Part shown: piece after piece, positions 20,823 to 30,120 of the stretch
Layout: every line of letters starts with the position of its first letter
How positions within the stretch are numbered: the first letter of the stretch is position 1
Source: Rhodoplanes sp963712435
GTDB lineage: Bacteria; Pseudomonadota; Alphaproteobacteria; Rhizobiales; Xanthobacteraceae
Reading direction: 5' to 3'
Length of the DNA: 64,000 nucleotides
NCBI GenBank assembly: GCA_963712435.1
Contig: CAVQIB010000021.1
Coordinates: forward strand, 241,821 to 305,820
Program-made: the position numbers and the translations under genes
Notes under the pieces: model-generated
What the model was told of the DNA's origin: nothing
What the model saw: the letters and a program-made list of their open reading frames with translations, nothing else
Database searches by the model: none

Positions 20823-23432
20823 TTGCGTCAAAAGGCCAAGCGGGCGGGCGACGCCGGCCGCGCCCGGCCATCGGCCGTCATCGAGCCCGCCCTGACGCGT
20901 GCCCGCTGGGCCCTGCTGTGGGAACGGCTGTGGCCCGCGCTGGCGCTGCCGGCGATGGCGGTCGGCGTGTTCCTCGCCGCCTCGTGGCTCGGCCTGTGGC
21001 TGCAGCTGCCGCCCGCCGGCCGGTTGATCGGCGTCGCCCTTTTCGGCCTGCTTCTCCTCGCCGCCCTCATCCCGCTCGCGCGGGTTCGTTTTCCGTCGAT
21101 CGCCGAAGGATTGCGCCGGCTCGACCGCAATTCCGGGCTCGCGCATCGGCCGGCGACCGCCGCGGCCGACACGATCGCAGCCCCGCAAAGCGACCCCTGG
21201 TCGCTCGCGCTCTGGCAGAGCCATATCGCGCGCTCGCTCGCCGCCGCTGGCGCGCTGCGGGCGGGGTGGCCGTCGCCGCATCTTCCCCTGCGCGATCCGG
21301 CGGCGCTGCGCGCGCTCGTGCTCATTCTGGGCGTGGCCGCCTTCTTCGGCGCGGGCGACCAGCGCGTGCGGCGGATCGCCGCCGCGTTCGACTGGCAGGG
21401 CGTGGTGACGCCGGCCGCCTTCCGTCTCGATGCGTGGGTTTCGCCGCCGGTCTATACCGGCCGGCCGCCGGTGATGCTGCCGGGCGTGCGTCCGGGCGAA
21501 CCGAAAGCACACGCCGGAGCGCCGCTGTCGGTTCCGGCCGGCAGCGTGCTGGTGGTGCGCGCGAGCGGGGACACGCGGTTCGACATCGCCGTCGCGGGCG
21601 GCCTCGCGGAGAGCGGCGGCGATCCGCAGGCAAAAACGCCCGCCGGGGCCGACGAGCGCCGGTTCACGATCAATGATCACGGGACGGCGGCGCTGCGCGG
21701 CGTCGGCCATGACCTCGTCTGGGCGTTCAACGCCGTTCCCGACCACGCGCCGACGATCGCCCTGGCGAAAGATCCCGAGGAACAGGCGCGCGGCGCGCTC
21801 CAGCTCTCCTACCGGCTGGAGGACGATTACGAAGTTGTCGAGGCGCGCGCGGCCTTTGCGCCGAAGGCGGCGAACCCGACCGTGTCGCGGCGCGCTCTGT
21901 TCGAGGCGCCGGACTTTCCGCTCGTGCTTCCGCAGACCCGGACCAAGAACGGCGTCGGCCAGACCACCAAGGACCTCACCGAGAACCCGTGGGCCGGCGC
22001 CGATGTGATCATGACCTTGATCGCCAGCGACGAGGCGAAGAACGAGGGGCGGAGCGTCCCGTTCGAGCTGCGCCTGCCGGAGCGGATCTTCGTCAAGCCG
22101 CTGGCGCGCGCCCTGATCGAGCAGCGGCGCGAGCTCGCGCTCGACGCCGATGCGCGCGACCGCGTGACGATCGCACTGGATGCGCTGGCGATGGCGCCGG
22201 AGCAATATACGCCCGAGACGGGCGTCTATGTCGCCCTGCGCTCGATCTATTGGCAGCTCGCCCGCGCCAAGTCGGATGACGATCTGCGCGAGGTCGTCAA
22301 GGAGCTGTGGGCGCTCGCGACCCAGCTCGAGGACGGCAATGTGTCGGATGCCGAGGCGCAGCTGCGCGCGGCGCAGGAGCGTCTGCGTCAGGCGCTCGAA
22401 CGCGGCGCGAGCGAGGAGGAAATCAAGCAGCTGATGAATGAGCTGCGCGCCGCGCTCGACAAGTTCCTGCAGGCGCTCGCCGAGGAAATGCGCAAGAACC
22501 CGCAGCTCGCCCGCCCGCTCGATCCCAACGCCCGCCAGTTGCGCTCGCAGGACCTGCGCAGCATGCTCGACCGGCTCGAACAACTCGCCCGCTCCGGGGC
22601 CAAGGACGCCGCCCGCGCACTGCTCGAACAGCTGCAGTCGATGCTGGAAAACCTGCAGATGGCCCGGCCCGGCATGCCCGGCGACGACGGCGATGACGAC
22701 ATGATGTCGGCGCTTGACGAGCTCGGCAACATGATCCGCCGCCAGCAGCAGCTGCGCGACCGCACCTTCCAGCAGGGTCAGGACCAGCGGCGCGGCCAAC
22801 GCGGCCAGCAGCGCCAGGGGCAACAGGGCGAGCAGGGCGACCAGCCGGGCGACCCGAAGGAATTCGGCGAGCTGCAGCAGAATCAGCAGGCGCTGCGCGA
22901 CCAGCTCAAGCAGTTGATGGAGCAGCTCCGCCAGCGCGGCTTGGGCCAGCCGCAGGACGGCCAGCAGGGTCAGCAGGGCCAACAGGGTCAGCAGGGCCAG
23001 CAGGGCCAGCAGGGTCAGCAGGGCCAGCAGGGCGATCCGCTCGGCCGGGCCGACGAGTCGATGGGCGACGCCGCCAAATCGCTCGGCGGGAAGGACGCCG
23101 ACGGCGCCGTCGACAGTCAGGGCCGCGCGCTCGAAGCGCTGCGCCGGGGCGCTCAGGGCCTCGCCCAGCAATTGCAGCAGCAGATGGGGCAGGGGCCGGG
23201 GCCGTACCAGCCGGGCCGCATGGGGCAAGGGCGCGCGCAGCAGGACACCGATCCGCTCGGCCGGCCGCTGCGCGGTCGCGATTACGGCGACGACACCACG
23301 GTCAAGGTGCCCGGGGAGATCGACATTCAGCGGGCGCGACGCATTCTCGAGGAACTCCGCCGCCGCTTCGCCGATCCGCTGCGGCCGCAGCTCGAGCTCG
23401 ATTATCTCGAACGGCTCCTGCGCGACTATTGA
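20823..23432 (+). CDS. TIGR02302 (DUF4175-like) membrane protein
   Basis: A large 869-residue protein typical of Rhizobiales downstream of lysA. Two or three N-terminal transmembrane helices (about 35-80 and 160-180) are followed by a beta-rich region (about 200-420), a helical region and a Gln-rich low-complexity stretch (about 640-745) with GQQ repeats. The conserved end is PGEIDIQRARRILEELRRRF. The function is unknown; the architecture suggests an envelope protein with a periplasmic beta domain. The start is a TTG at 20823, the only good choice before the first helix. The C-terminal codons overlap the opposite-strand SURF1 frame if that is read to its longest end. Confidence 0.85.
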   Translation: MRQKAKRAGDAGRARPSAVIEPALTRARWALLWERLWPALALPAMAVGVFLAASWLGLWLQLPPAGRLIGVALFGLLLLAALIPLARVRFPSIAEGLRRLDRNSGLAHRPATAAADTIAAPQSDPWSLALWQSHIARSLAAAGALRAGWPSPHLPLRDPAALRALVLILGVAAFFGAGDQRVRRIAAAFDWQGVVTPAAFRLDAWVSPPVYTGRPPVMLPGVRPGEPKAHAGAPLSVPAGSVLVVRASGDTRFDIAVAGGLAESGGDPQAKTPAGADERRFTINDHGTAALRGVGHDLVWAFNAVPDHAPTIALAKDPEEQARGALQLSYRLEDDYEVVEARAAFAPKAANPTVSRRALFEAPDFPLVLPQTRTKNGVGQTTKDLTENPWAGADVIMTLIASDEAKNEGRSVPFELRLPERIFVKPLARALIEQRRELALDADARDRVTIALDALAMAPEQYTPETGVYVALRSIYWQLARAKSDDDLREVVKELWALATQLEDGNVSDAEAQLRAAQERLRQALERGASEEEIKQLMNELRAALDKFLQALAEEMRKNPQLARPLDPNARQLRSQDLRSMLDRLEQLARSGAKDAARALLEQLQSMLENLQMARPGMPGDDGDDDMMSALDELGNMIRRQQQLRDRTFQQGQDQRRGQRGQQRQGQQGEQGDQPGDPKEFGELQQNQQALRDQLKQLMEQLRQRGLGQPQDGQQGQQGQQGQQGQQGQQGQQGQQGDPLGRADESMGDAAKSLGGKDADGAVDSQGRALEALRRGAQGLAQQLQQQMGQGPGPYQPGRMGQGRAQQDTDPLGRPLRGRDYGDDTTVKVPGEIDIQRARRILEELRRRFADPLRPQLELDYLERLLRDY
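22961..23033 (+). repeat. Nine-base tandem repeat encoding Gln-Gln-Gly
   Basis: Eight near-perfect copies of CAGCAGGGY occur back to back inside the TIGR02302 gene, coding (QQG)n. Copies differ only by C/T at the last base and CAG/CAA. Such repeats change copy number by slippage in steps of three residues, so length may vary between strains without breaking the frame. Confidence 0.85.
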
Positions 23433-24231
23433 GGTCGGCGGACGCCGGCCTGCGGGCTCGAGTCCAGCTCAGCGCGGCGCCCGATCGGCGTCGCCGGATC
23501 GCCCACGCGACGAACACGGCGAGCAGCGCCGCCGCAAGGCCGTACCACGTGACCACGTATTGTAGATGGTTGTTTGGCAGATTGGGCCGCAGGCGCGCCG
23601 GCTGCGGCCATCCGCCGGGCGGCGCGGGTCCTTCCAGATCGATATAGAAGGGTGCGGCGTCCACGCCCTTGGCGGCGGCGATCCCGATGGCGTCGCGGGC
23701 AAACCATAGATTTCGGTCCGGGTCCGGGGCGGGCGCGTAGATCGACGGAGCGTCCGGCCAGCGGATGACGCCCACGAGGTTGACCGCGCCGGCGGCCTCT
23801 CCCTCGGCGCGCGTCTTGGGATCGCGCAGCGCCTCCGGCACGAATCCGCGGTTCACCATGATGATTCCGCCGTCTTCGAGCCGGGCGGGCGTGAACACGG
23901 AAAAGCCGGGGCCGGTCGGTGCGTTCGCCCGCAAACTCGATACGACCGAATAGACCAGCGCTTCGCGATCGTGCAGGAATTCGGCCGGAAAGACGACGCG
24001 GCGGAATTCGACATCGTCGCGCGCGAGCTGCGGCCATTGTGCACGGTCCGGCAGCGGCGCGGGCGCAGCGGCGAGCCGCTCGGTCAGCGTGGCGATGAGC
24101 CCGTCCTTCCACGCCATGCGCTGGAGCTGCCAGGTTCCCAGCCCGAGCAGGAAAAGGAAACCAGCGAACGCCACGAGGCCGGGCAGAAGGAGACCGCGGC
24201 GCTCGGCGCGAAGCGGCTCGACCGCCTTCAT
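23302..24231 (-). CDS. SURF1 family cytochrome oxidase assembly protein
   Basis: SURF1/Shy1 inner-membrane protein that helps insert heme a into cytochrome c oxidase. It has an N-terminal helix (about 14-32, LPGLVAFAGFLFLLGLGTWQ, with the GTWQLQR motif), a central domain with VMVNRGFVP-like IIMVNRGFVPEAL, and a C-terminal helix NNHLQYVVTWYGLAAALL. The family is usually about 250 residues; here 309. The tail after AWAIRRR overlaps the convergent TIGR02302 gene by 130 bp and looks unconserved. One base removed near 23495 would end the protein at 23469, so the true end may be there. It overlaps the DUF983 gene by ATGA. Confidence 0.88.
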   Translation of the reverse strand: MKAVEPLRAERRGLLLPGLVAFAGFLFLLGLGTWQLQRMAWKDGLIATLTERLAAAPAPLPDRAQWPQLARDDVEFRRVVFPAEFLHDREALVYSVVSSLRANAPTGPGFSVFTPARLEDGGIIMVNRGFVPEALRDPKTRAEGEAAGAVNLVGVIRWPDAPSIYAPAPDPDRNLWFARDAIGIAAAKGVDAAPFYIDLEGPAPPGGWPQPARLRPNLPNNHLQYVVTWYGLAAALLAVFVAWAIRRRRSGAALSWTRARRPASADLNSRAGAVRDNRARAAAAADRRSGGGVPRECVAPAECRSPRAP

Positions 24232-24617
24232 GGGGCGCGATCGGAGCGGAACTGCTGCTCCGCAGCCTTGTGGCGATACTGAACGCCAATCAGCAGGCCT
24301 TTAAGCGGGCGGATCGGCCCGAGCGTGGTGATCAGGATCAGCGGCAGCCAGAGCGCCGCATGCACCCAGAAGGACGGCTGGTATAGCACCTCGACGATAA
24401 GCGCCGCCGCGACGACCACGAAACCCGAAAACGTCATGACGAAAAAAGCCGGCCCGTCCCCCGCATCGATGAAGCCGTAATCGAGGCCGCAAACCTCGCA
24501 TTTGGGGGCGATGGTGAGAAAGCCGTGGAACAGCCGCCCCTCGCCGCAGCGCGGACAGCGTCCCGCAAGCCCGGAAAGGAGCGGATTGGGCGGAGGCGAA
24601 CCAGGCGGACGGGTCAT
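24228..24617 (-). CDS. DUF983 family membrane protein
   Basis: A 129-residue protein with two zinc-finger-like pairs, RCPRCGEGRLF and KCEVCGLDYGF, then two transmembrane helices (FVVVAAALIVEVLY and ALWLPLILITTLGPIRP). DUF983 proteins are encoded between cox3 and surf1 in alphaproteobacterial cytochrome aa3 operons; the exact role is unknown but assembly-related. Here only surf1 follows, and the rest of the cox operon is absent upstream, so this pair is split from it. The start MTRPPGSPP at 24617 is preferred to a longer frame from 24701. Confidence 0.88.
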   Translation of the reverse strand: MTRPPGSPPPNPLLSGLAGRCPRCGEGRLFHGFLTIAPKCEVCGLDYGFIDAGDGPAFFVMTFSGFVVVAAALIVEVLYQPSFWVHAALWLPLILITTLGPIRPLKGLLIGVQYRHKAAEQQFRSDRAP

Positions 24618-24787
24618 GCTGATCTCTGTTCTGTTATGATGAGCGACTGAGCCGGCGGGGGCGGCGGCGCCCGTTGCCTGCGCCTTGGTCGCGACAGGCA
24701 ACGCCGGAATTCACCGCAAGCCACATCCGCGTCGGAATCGGCGGCCGGCGCAGACGCTCCCGCGCGAGCCCCCTTGGGTTGCCGAGA

Positions 24788-25540
24788 TCAACGCGCGGTC
24801 AGTTCATAAATAATGAGCGACTCGATCACAATCGAGCGCTCCGAGACGAGTCGGGCGCGCAGGCCGGCCTCCTCGATCAATCGGCCGAGGAGATTGAGAT
24901 CGGAATCCGAGGAGACCATGACGTAGATCCGGCCGCCCGGCTTCAGCCGCGCGCGCGCCTGCTCGAACAACGCCGCGACGTCGCGATAGCTCGGGCCGGC
25001 GTGCCAGCCGCGATCGGCAAGGTCGCGCGGTTCGCCCGCATGCTTGGGCGGGCTCGACAGGACGACGTCGAACAAGGGGCGGGGCGCGAAGGCCGCGAGA
25101 AGGTTCGAACACACGCCGCTCACCGCGGGAAAGCCGTTCGCGCGCGCGTTCTCGTCGGCGGTGAGGGCCGCGTTCGGGTTGATGTCGGCGGCCACGACAT
25201 AGTCGGCGCCCGCGCGCGCCGCGGCAAGCGCGAGGATGCCCGACCCGGTCCCCACATCGATTACGCATTTGCCGCTCAGGTCGAGCCCGTCGATGAACTC
25301 GGCAAAACACTCGCTGCTGATGAAATAGCGCGGGTGAAACACGGTCGGTCGGACCGTCAGGCGAAAACCGGCGGCGTGCGTGACCTGGGTCGATTGCCGC
25401 CGCAGGATGAAATGATAGGACAAGAAGTGAATCGCCGCCCGCAACAACCGGCGGAACCGGCCGTGCGGCGCGCTTCGGCGTCCCAGCGCGCCGCCTTGAC
25501 TAGCCGTTGCACCAGCGGCGCCGTCTGCCCATTGATCCAT
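24788..25540 (-). CDS. SAM-dependent methyltransferase, small-domain (HemK/RsmC-like) type
   Basis: A 250-residue class I methyltransferase. The SAM-binding loop is CVIDVGTGSGILALAAARAG (about 95-113), with motif II acidic residues in VVAADINPNA and a motif IV of SSPPKH type, resembling the NPPY of N-methyltransferases acting on amide or base nitrogens. Upstream there is FHPRYFISSECFAEF. The C-terminus is a normal beta-hairpin. The substrate cannot be inferred: it could act on protein Gln, RNA or a small molecule. It stands alone, divergent from the deaminase gene. Confidence 0.75.
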   Translation of the reverse strand: MDQWADGAAGATASQGGALGRRSAPHGRFRRLLRAAIHFLSYHFILRRQSTQVTHAAGFRLTVRPTVFHPRYFISSECFAEFIDGLDLSGKCVIDVGTGSGILALAAARAGADYVVAADINPNAALTADENARANGFPAVSGVCSNLLAAFAPRPLFDVVLSSPPKHAGEPRDLADRGWHAGPSYRDVAALFEQARARLKPGGRIYVMVSSDSDLNLLGRLIEEAGLRARLVSERSIVIESLIIYELTAR

Positions 25541-25748
25541 GATCGTCGTTTTTCCTATGATGACGACTGCAGAGCGTTCTACGTACGCCCATTAAACTTC
25601 TGCGTGACTAGGTTGATCGTTCCACTTCGTCAATGCGCCGGGCGCGCGGCGATCGCCAATGCCCCGCGTGCGCCTCCGCCGAAAATGCGAGAATGCCGCG
25701 TCGATCGTCCATCCCGCAACAACCGCCACGAGAGAAGGTGAGCGTCTA

Positions 25749-26453
25749 TTGTCGGTGAGCCATCGTATCAGATCGTACTTGGAGTCGCCCCAATTCAAAG
25801 GGCTGGATCGCTTTCGCGCCTTCCGCCCGCGCCTGGGCGGGTGGTCGCGGCTGTTCTGGGATCGCGCCGTCCGCCCGTTCGGGGGGGCGGCTGCGCGCGG
25901 CCGGGCCCCGGACGGGGATGTCGCGCGCGCGGACGAAACCACCGCCGAACCGGTCGAGATGCGCATGATGCGCAGATGCCTCGACCTGGCCAGGGCGGCG
26001 GGCAAGGCCGGTGAATTGCCGTTCGCGGCGATGATCTGCAGGGACGACGTCGTCATCGCCGAGACGACCAATCAGGTCACCCGCGACGGCGACGTGACCC
26101 GGCACGCGGAGATCCTCGCCATATCGCAGGCCCAGCGGGCGACGGGGAACACGAATCTCCAAGGCTGCACGCTCTACACGATCGTCGAACCCTGTCCGAT
26201 GTGCTCGTTTCCCGTGCGCGAGACCCGCATCAGCCGGGTCGTGTACGCGATTTCGTCGCCGCTGATGGGGGGCGCATCGCGCTGGAACGTGCTCGGCGAC
26301 CCCGACCTCTCCAAGCGCATGCCGGAGGCGTTCGGCGCGCCGCCGGAGGTCATGCCCGGCGTCCTGTCCAAGGAGGCGGCGAGCGTATGGCGGAAATGGA
26401 ACCCGATCGTCTGGGGCGTCATCCGGATGCGCGGGGTGTTCGGCCGACCCTGA
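25749..26453 (+). CDS. Zinc-dependent nucleoside/cytosine-type deaminase
   Basis: A CMP/dCMP-deaminase-fold protein of the guanine deaminase/TadA group. The zinc ligands and proton shuttle are visible as RHAEILAI (HAE) and EPCPMCSFPV (PCxxC). The deaminase domain covers roughly the last 165 residues; an N-terminal extension of about 70 residues is basic and of unknown role. The start is uncertain: TTG at 25749 has AGAAGG ten bases upstream, while ATG 25659 gives a longer tail and ATG 25959 gives only the domain. The substrate (guanine, adenosine, cytosine or a pterin) cannot be told by eye. Confidence 0.8.
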   Translation: MSVSHRIRSYLESPQFKGLDRFRAFRPRLGGWSRLFWDRAVRPFGGAAARGRAPDGDVARADETTAEPVEMRMMRRCLDLARAAGKAGELPFAAMICRDDVVIAETTNQVTRDGDVTRHAEILAISQAQRATGNTNLQGCTLYTIVEPCPMCSFPVRETRISRVVYAISSPLMGGASRWNVLGDPDLSKRMPEAFGAPPEVMPGVLSKEAASVWRKWNPIVWGVIRMRGVFGRP

Positions 26454-26511
26454 GGCGCGATCGCGGACTTCGCCGACCATCACGCCGCCTCCGCGCTGCG
26501 CGCAGCAGCCC

Positions 26512-26919
26512 TCACGGGGACGGGTGGTCGGTCAAGCGCGCCAGCACCGCCACGATGCCGTTGATGAGGCTGTCGCCGAGCAGCGGCTTTTCGATCATCG
26601 GAACGCCGGCTTTCTCCGCGCGCCGCCGCACGATCGTGCTGGGGTTCGTCGTGATGAGGATCGCCGGCAGCGCGACTTCGCGGTTGCGGAGCTGGGTGAT
26701 GAGATCGAGCCCGGTCATGTCGGGAAGATAGTAGTCGATGACGAGGCAGCCGCGCTCGGGCAGGTCGGCGACCCCGAGCAATTCGCCCGCCTGCGCATAA
26801 GTGCGAACGGCGAAGCCCTCGACCGCCAGCCAGAACCGCAGGGACTGGCGGAGGCTGGCGTCATCTTCGACCACGAGGATCGTCGGCGTCTGACCTGCGC
26901 TCTGCTCGTTCTGCGCCAT
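26512..26919 (-). CDS. Single-domain response regulator
   Basis: A 135-residue receiver-only protein: TILVVEDDASLRQSLRFWLA with the acidic pocket, phospho-acceptor Asp62 in LVIDYYLPDMTG, the Thr in ILITTN and Lys in IEKPL. No output domain is present. The start at 26919 (MAQNEQSAGQ) is preferred to a longer upstream frame. It lies immediately downstream of fixJ on the same strand with a gap of about 160 bp, so it may be phosphorylated by FixL or another kinase and act by protein contact, as FixT or CheY-like proteins do. That link is inference. Confidence 0.85.
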   Translation of the reverse strand: MAQNEQSAGQTPTILVVEDDASLRQSLRFWLAVEGFAVRTYAQAGELLGVADLPERGCLVIDYYLPDMTGLDLITQLRNREVALPAILITTNPSTIVRRRAEKAGVPMIEKPLLGDSLINGIVAVLARLTDHPSP

Positions 26920-27081
26920 GGCCGTGTCTCGCGCCTGGACGATATCGATCGCGTAACCTACCGCGGCGGTCCGAACATCAATCCGCGCCGCGCCCGCAAT
27001 TGTTGGCCAGGCTGTGCGCGCCAGCAAACGACATGGCCGCGCAAAAGCTTTGACGCCGCTCAAAAAGCGCCGCCTGCGTCA

Positions 27082-27726
27082 TCAGATTGCCGATCGGTTC
27101 ACGGATGCTTGACCGGGCGCAAGGTCGGCGATCAAGGTCATGCGCACCAGTTCGGACAGGCTGACCGCGCGCATCTTGGTCATGACATTGGCGCGGTAGA
27201 TTTCTACCGTCCGCGGGCTGATGCCGAGATCGAATGCGATGGTCTTGTTCGGTTTGCCTGCGACCAGCCCGTCCAGCACTTCGTGCTCGCGCCGCGACAG
27301 GGAGGCGAAGCGCTGTTGCAGCTCCGCCCGCTCGATCTCGCGCTGCGACGTGTTTTCGACCGCGGCGACCGCCGATCGCACCGCGCTCAGCAGGACCTCG
27401 TCGTCGAACGGCTTTTCCAGGAAATCGGCGGCGCCGCTTTTCATCGCTTCGACCGCCATCGGCACATCGGCGTGCCCGGTGATGATGATGACCGGCATGC
27501 GCAGGTTCTTCTGCCGCAGGTGGCGCAGCAGCTCGACGCCGCTCATTTCCGGCATCTTGACGTCGGTGACGATGCAGCCGGACGGAATGTCCGGCAGCGC
27601 GTTGAGGAAAGCGAGCGCCGTCTCGTAGGTCCGGGTCTTGAACTGGGCGCTGTGCAACAGGAACTCGAGCGACCGGCGGACCGCTTCGTCATCGTCGATG
27701 ACATGAACGACCGGGTCAGCCGACAT
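27082..27726 (-). CDS. fixJ: FixJ response regulator
   Basis: A 214-residue NarL/FixJ-family transcription activator phosphorylated by the oxygen sensor FixL. The receiver (1-125) has Asp55 in VTDVKMPEMSG, Thr in IIITGHAD and Lys in FLEKPF. The LuxR-type HTH (about 140-205) contains LSRREHEVLDGLVAGKPNKT and SPRTVEIYRANVM. In rhizobia phospho-FixJ activates fixK and nifA under low oxygen. The ATG at 27726 overlaps the 3' end of fixL, so the two are coupled. Confidence 0.95.
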   Translation of the reverse strand: MSADPVVHVIDDDEAVRRSLEFLLHSAQFKTRTYETALAFLNALPDIPSGCIVTDVKMPEMSGVELLRHLRQKNLRMPVIIITGHADVPMAVEAMKSGAADFLEKPFDDEVLLSAVRSAVAAVENTSQREIERAELQQRFASLSRREHEVLDGLVAGKPNKTIAFDLGISPRTVEIYRANVMTKMRAVSLSELVRMTLIADLAPGQASVNRSAI

Positions 27727-29245
27727 CGCCGAGCTCCTCGTCCACCAAGGCGGGCAATGTAAACCGAAACGCCGTGCCTCCGCCAGGGTTGGCGTCCGCC
27801 CAGATGCGTCCCTCATGGCCCTCGATGATGGTCCGCGAGATCGAGAGTCCAATGCCCATGCCGAGCGGCTTGGTCGTGGCGAACGGCAGAAACAGCTGGT
27901 CGGCCATGTCAGGGACGATCCCACAGCCGGTGTCGACGACCTCGACGAGCGCTACGCCGTCCGGGCCGAGCGCGGTGGTGACGGTGAGCTCGCGGCGATC
28001 CGAGCTCTCCATGGCCTCGACGGCGTTGCGCATCAGGTTGACCAGGACCTGCTGGATTTGCACCTTGTCGACGATCACCCGGTCGATCGCCGGCTCGAAG
28101 CGCAGCCGCACGCGAATGCCGAGCTCCTTCGCTCCCACCAGCGCGAGCGCGCTCGTTTCCTCGATCAGCTTTCTCAGGCTCTCGATGCGCTTCTCCGGCT
28201 CGCGATGCGCCACGAAATCGCGCAGGCGGCGGATGATCTGGCCCGCGCGCAGCGATTGCTCCACGGCCGCATCGATCGCCGTGCGCACGCGGCGGACGTT
28301 CTCCTCGGACGGCTCGCCGAGCAGCCGGCGCGACCCGGTGAGATAATTGGCGATGGCCGAGAGCGGCTGGTTGAGCTCGTGGGCGAGCGCCGAGGCCATC
28401 TCGCCCATCGCGGTCAGCCGCGAAATATGCACGAGCTCCGACTGGAGCTGCTCCAGGCGCTCCTCGGTCTCCTGCCGCTCGGTGAGGTCGCGGATATAGC
28501 CGGTGAAGAATCGGCGGCCGTTGGAGGCCATCTCGGCGACCGAGAGGGCGATCGGAAAGGTCGAGCCGTCCTTGCGCTCGCCCACCGCGACGCGCCCGAC
28601 GCCGATGATGTGCGGCTCGCCCGTCTGCAGGTAGCGGCGGATATAGCGGTCATGCGCCTCGCGGTCGGGCGAGGGCATCAGCATGCGCACATTCTCCCCG
28701 ATCGCCTCGCCGGCCGTATAGCCGAACAGCCGCTCGGCGGCGCCGCTGAACGAGCGCATGACGCCGTCTTCGTCGATGATGACGACGGCGTCGGGAACGG
28801 TCGCGAGCAGCGACTGCAGGTGCGCTTCCCGCGCCAACAGGTCCTGGCTGCGCCCCGCGGCGTCCAGACGGGCAAGGCGCAGCCATTCGCCAAACACCGC
28901 CATCCCGACCCCGATCACGGCGAAAGCGCCAGCGGTGATGAGGGCGGGACCGGAATAGGCCGTTGAACCCATCGGCGGCAGCAGGTGCACGGCGATGCAC
29001 AGCGCGGTCGCCAGAAGCCCCGGGCCCAGTCCGCCCAGCGCCCCGGCCACCAGGATGGCGGGCACCATGAAGACGAGGTCCGCCTCCGCAGCGGTGAGCG
29101 AGGAAACGAGCAGGTGAACCGTGAAGCCCGTCAGCGCCAGGGCGACGGCAATTACATACCAGAGCGCGCGCTTGATCCCCGGCGCGGCGTCCTCAAGCGG
29201 CGGCGCAATGCGCGTTCGGGACGAGCGGAGCTCGAAGCCGGACAT
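27716..29245 (-). CDS. fixL: FixL oxygen-sensing histidine kinase
   Basis: A 509-residue kinase. N-terminal transmembrane segments (about 26-125) are followed by a heme-binding PAS domain (about 140-258) with LFGYTAGEAIGENVRMLMPSP, His198 in EAHDRY at the position expected for the proximal heme ligand, and IIGVGRVAVGERKDGSTFP. The H-box carries His289 (EMASALAHELNQPLSAI) and the ATPase domain ends GMGIGLSISRTIIEGHEG. Oxygen on the heme shuts off kinase activity; without oxygen it phosphorylates FixJ. The start MSGFELRSSR at 29245 gives the length known for membrane-bound FixL. Confidence 0.95.
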   Translation of the reverse strand: MSGFELRSSRTRIAPPLEDAAPGIKRALWYVIAVALALTGFTVHLLVSSLTAAEADLVFMVPAILVAGALGGLGPGLLATALCIAVHLLPPMGSTAYSGPALITAGAFAVIGVGMAVFGEWLRLARLDAAGRSQDLLAREAHLQSLLATVPDAVVIIDEDGVMRSFSGAAERLFGYTAGEAIGENVRMLMPSPDREAHDRYIRRYLQTGEPHIIGVGRVAVGERKDGSTFPIALSVAEMASNGRRFFTGYIRDLTERQETEERLEQLQSELVHISRLTAMGEMASALAHELNQPLSAIANYLTGSRRLLGEPSEENVRRVRTAIDAAVEQSLRAGQIIRRLRDFVAHREPEKRIESLRKLIEETSALALVGAKELGIRVRLRFEPAIDRVIVDKVQIQQVLVNLMRNAVEAMESSDRRELTVTTALGPDGVALVEVVDTGCGIVPDMADQLFLPFATTKPLGMGIGLSISRTIIEGHEGRIWADANPGGGTAFRFTLPALVDEELGDVG

Positions 29246-29380
29246 CGATGATGCTCCCGTTCTGGCCGCCGCGCGGCGCGCCTCCGGGGGTTTACTTAGG
29301 GACACAACACGAGTTTTCGCGGCGGCTCCGCGTCCATAACTTGGCTTTATGGTCGTGGTCCTTATGGCGGAGCCTAAGCC

Positions 29381-30070
29381 ATGCTGATGCAAAATGCACA
29401 GACCATCGGCCTGAGCCACCCGACCGAGCCATTGCGCCGTCGGCCCGCTCTGGATCCCAACCGCGTGAACCCGAGCTCGCTCGCCGACATGGGCGTGCCG
29501 GTGTCCTACGTGCGCAACGAGGAAATCTTCGGCGAAGGCGAGCCGGCCGATTACGTCTATCAAGTCGTCGCGGGAGCGGCGCGCACCTATAAGGTCTTGA
29601 CCGACGGGCGGCGTCAGATCGGCGCATTTTATTTGCCCGGCGAAGTCTTCGGGCTCGGCGTCGGCGACGCCCACTACTGCTCCGCGGAAGCCATCGGCAA
29701 GTCGACGCTGCTCGTGATCAAGCGGAGCGCGCTGATCGCGCTGGCCGATTCCGACCACAAGATCGCGCATCTGCTGTGGACGCTGACCGCGCAGGAACTG
29801 CAGCGCGTACAGGAGCATATGCTGCTCCTGATCCGCAGCGCGCAGGAGCGCGTCGCCTGCTTCCTGCTGGAAATGGCGGAGCGCATGGCGGAGGCCGACG
29901 CGATCGACCTGCCGATGTCGCGCCAGGACATCGCCGACTATCTCGGCCTCACGATCGAAACGATTTCGCGCACGCTTACGCAACTCGAGACGGCAGCCGC
30001 CATCTCAGTGCCAACTTGCCGGCGTATCATTTTAACCAATCGCAAAGCTTTGAAACGGCTGCACGCCTGA
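29381..30070 (+). CDS. fixK: FixK, Crp/Fnr-family regulator
   Basis: A 229-residue transcription factor divergent from fixLJ. The cyclic-nucleotide-binding-type fold covers about 30-145 (EEIFGEGEPADYVYQVVAGA, GAFYLPGEVFGLGVG). The HTH of FNR type is DLPMSRQDIADYLGLTIET then ISRTLTQLE, whose Glu, Ser and Arg recognise TTGA-N6-TCAA. No N-terminal Fe-S cysteine cluster is present, as expected for FixK. It should be activated by phospho-FixJ and drive microaerobic genes. Matching boxes occur before hsp20 and the nicotinamidase gene in this window. Confidence 0.93.
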   Translation: MLMQNAQTIGLSHPTEPLRRRPALDPNRVNPSSLADMGVPVSYVRNEEIFGEGEPADYVYQVVAGAARTYKVLTDGRRQIGAFYLPGEVFGLGVGDAHYCSAEAIGKSTLLVIKRSALIALADSDHKIAHLLWTLTAQELQRVQEHMLLLIRSAQERVACFLLEMAERMAEADAIDLPMSRQDIADYLGLTIETISRTLTQLETAAAISVPTCRRIILTNRKALKRLHA

Positions 30071-30120
30071 GATCCGTGCCGACGCAGCGCCGGCCGCGCG
30101 CTGGCGCATGGAGGTCGTAC

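Noticed and set aside
20769..23228. Long minus-strand frame opposite the TIGR02302 gene
   Set aside because: Leu/Ala/Arg low complexity mirroring the plus-strand gene; no start signal and no family.
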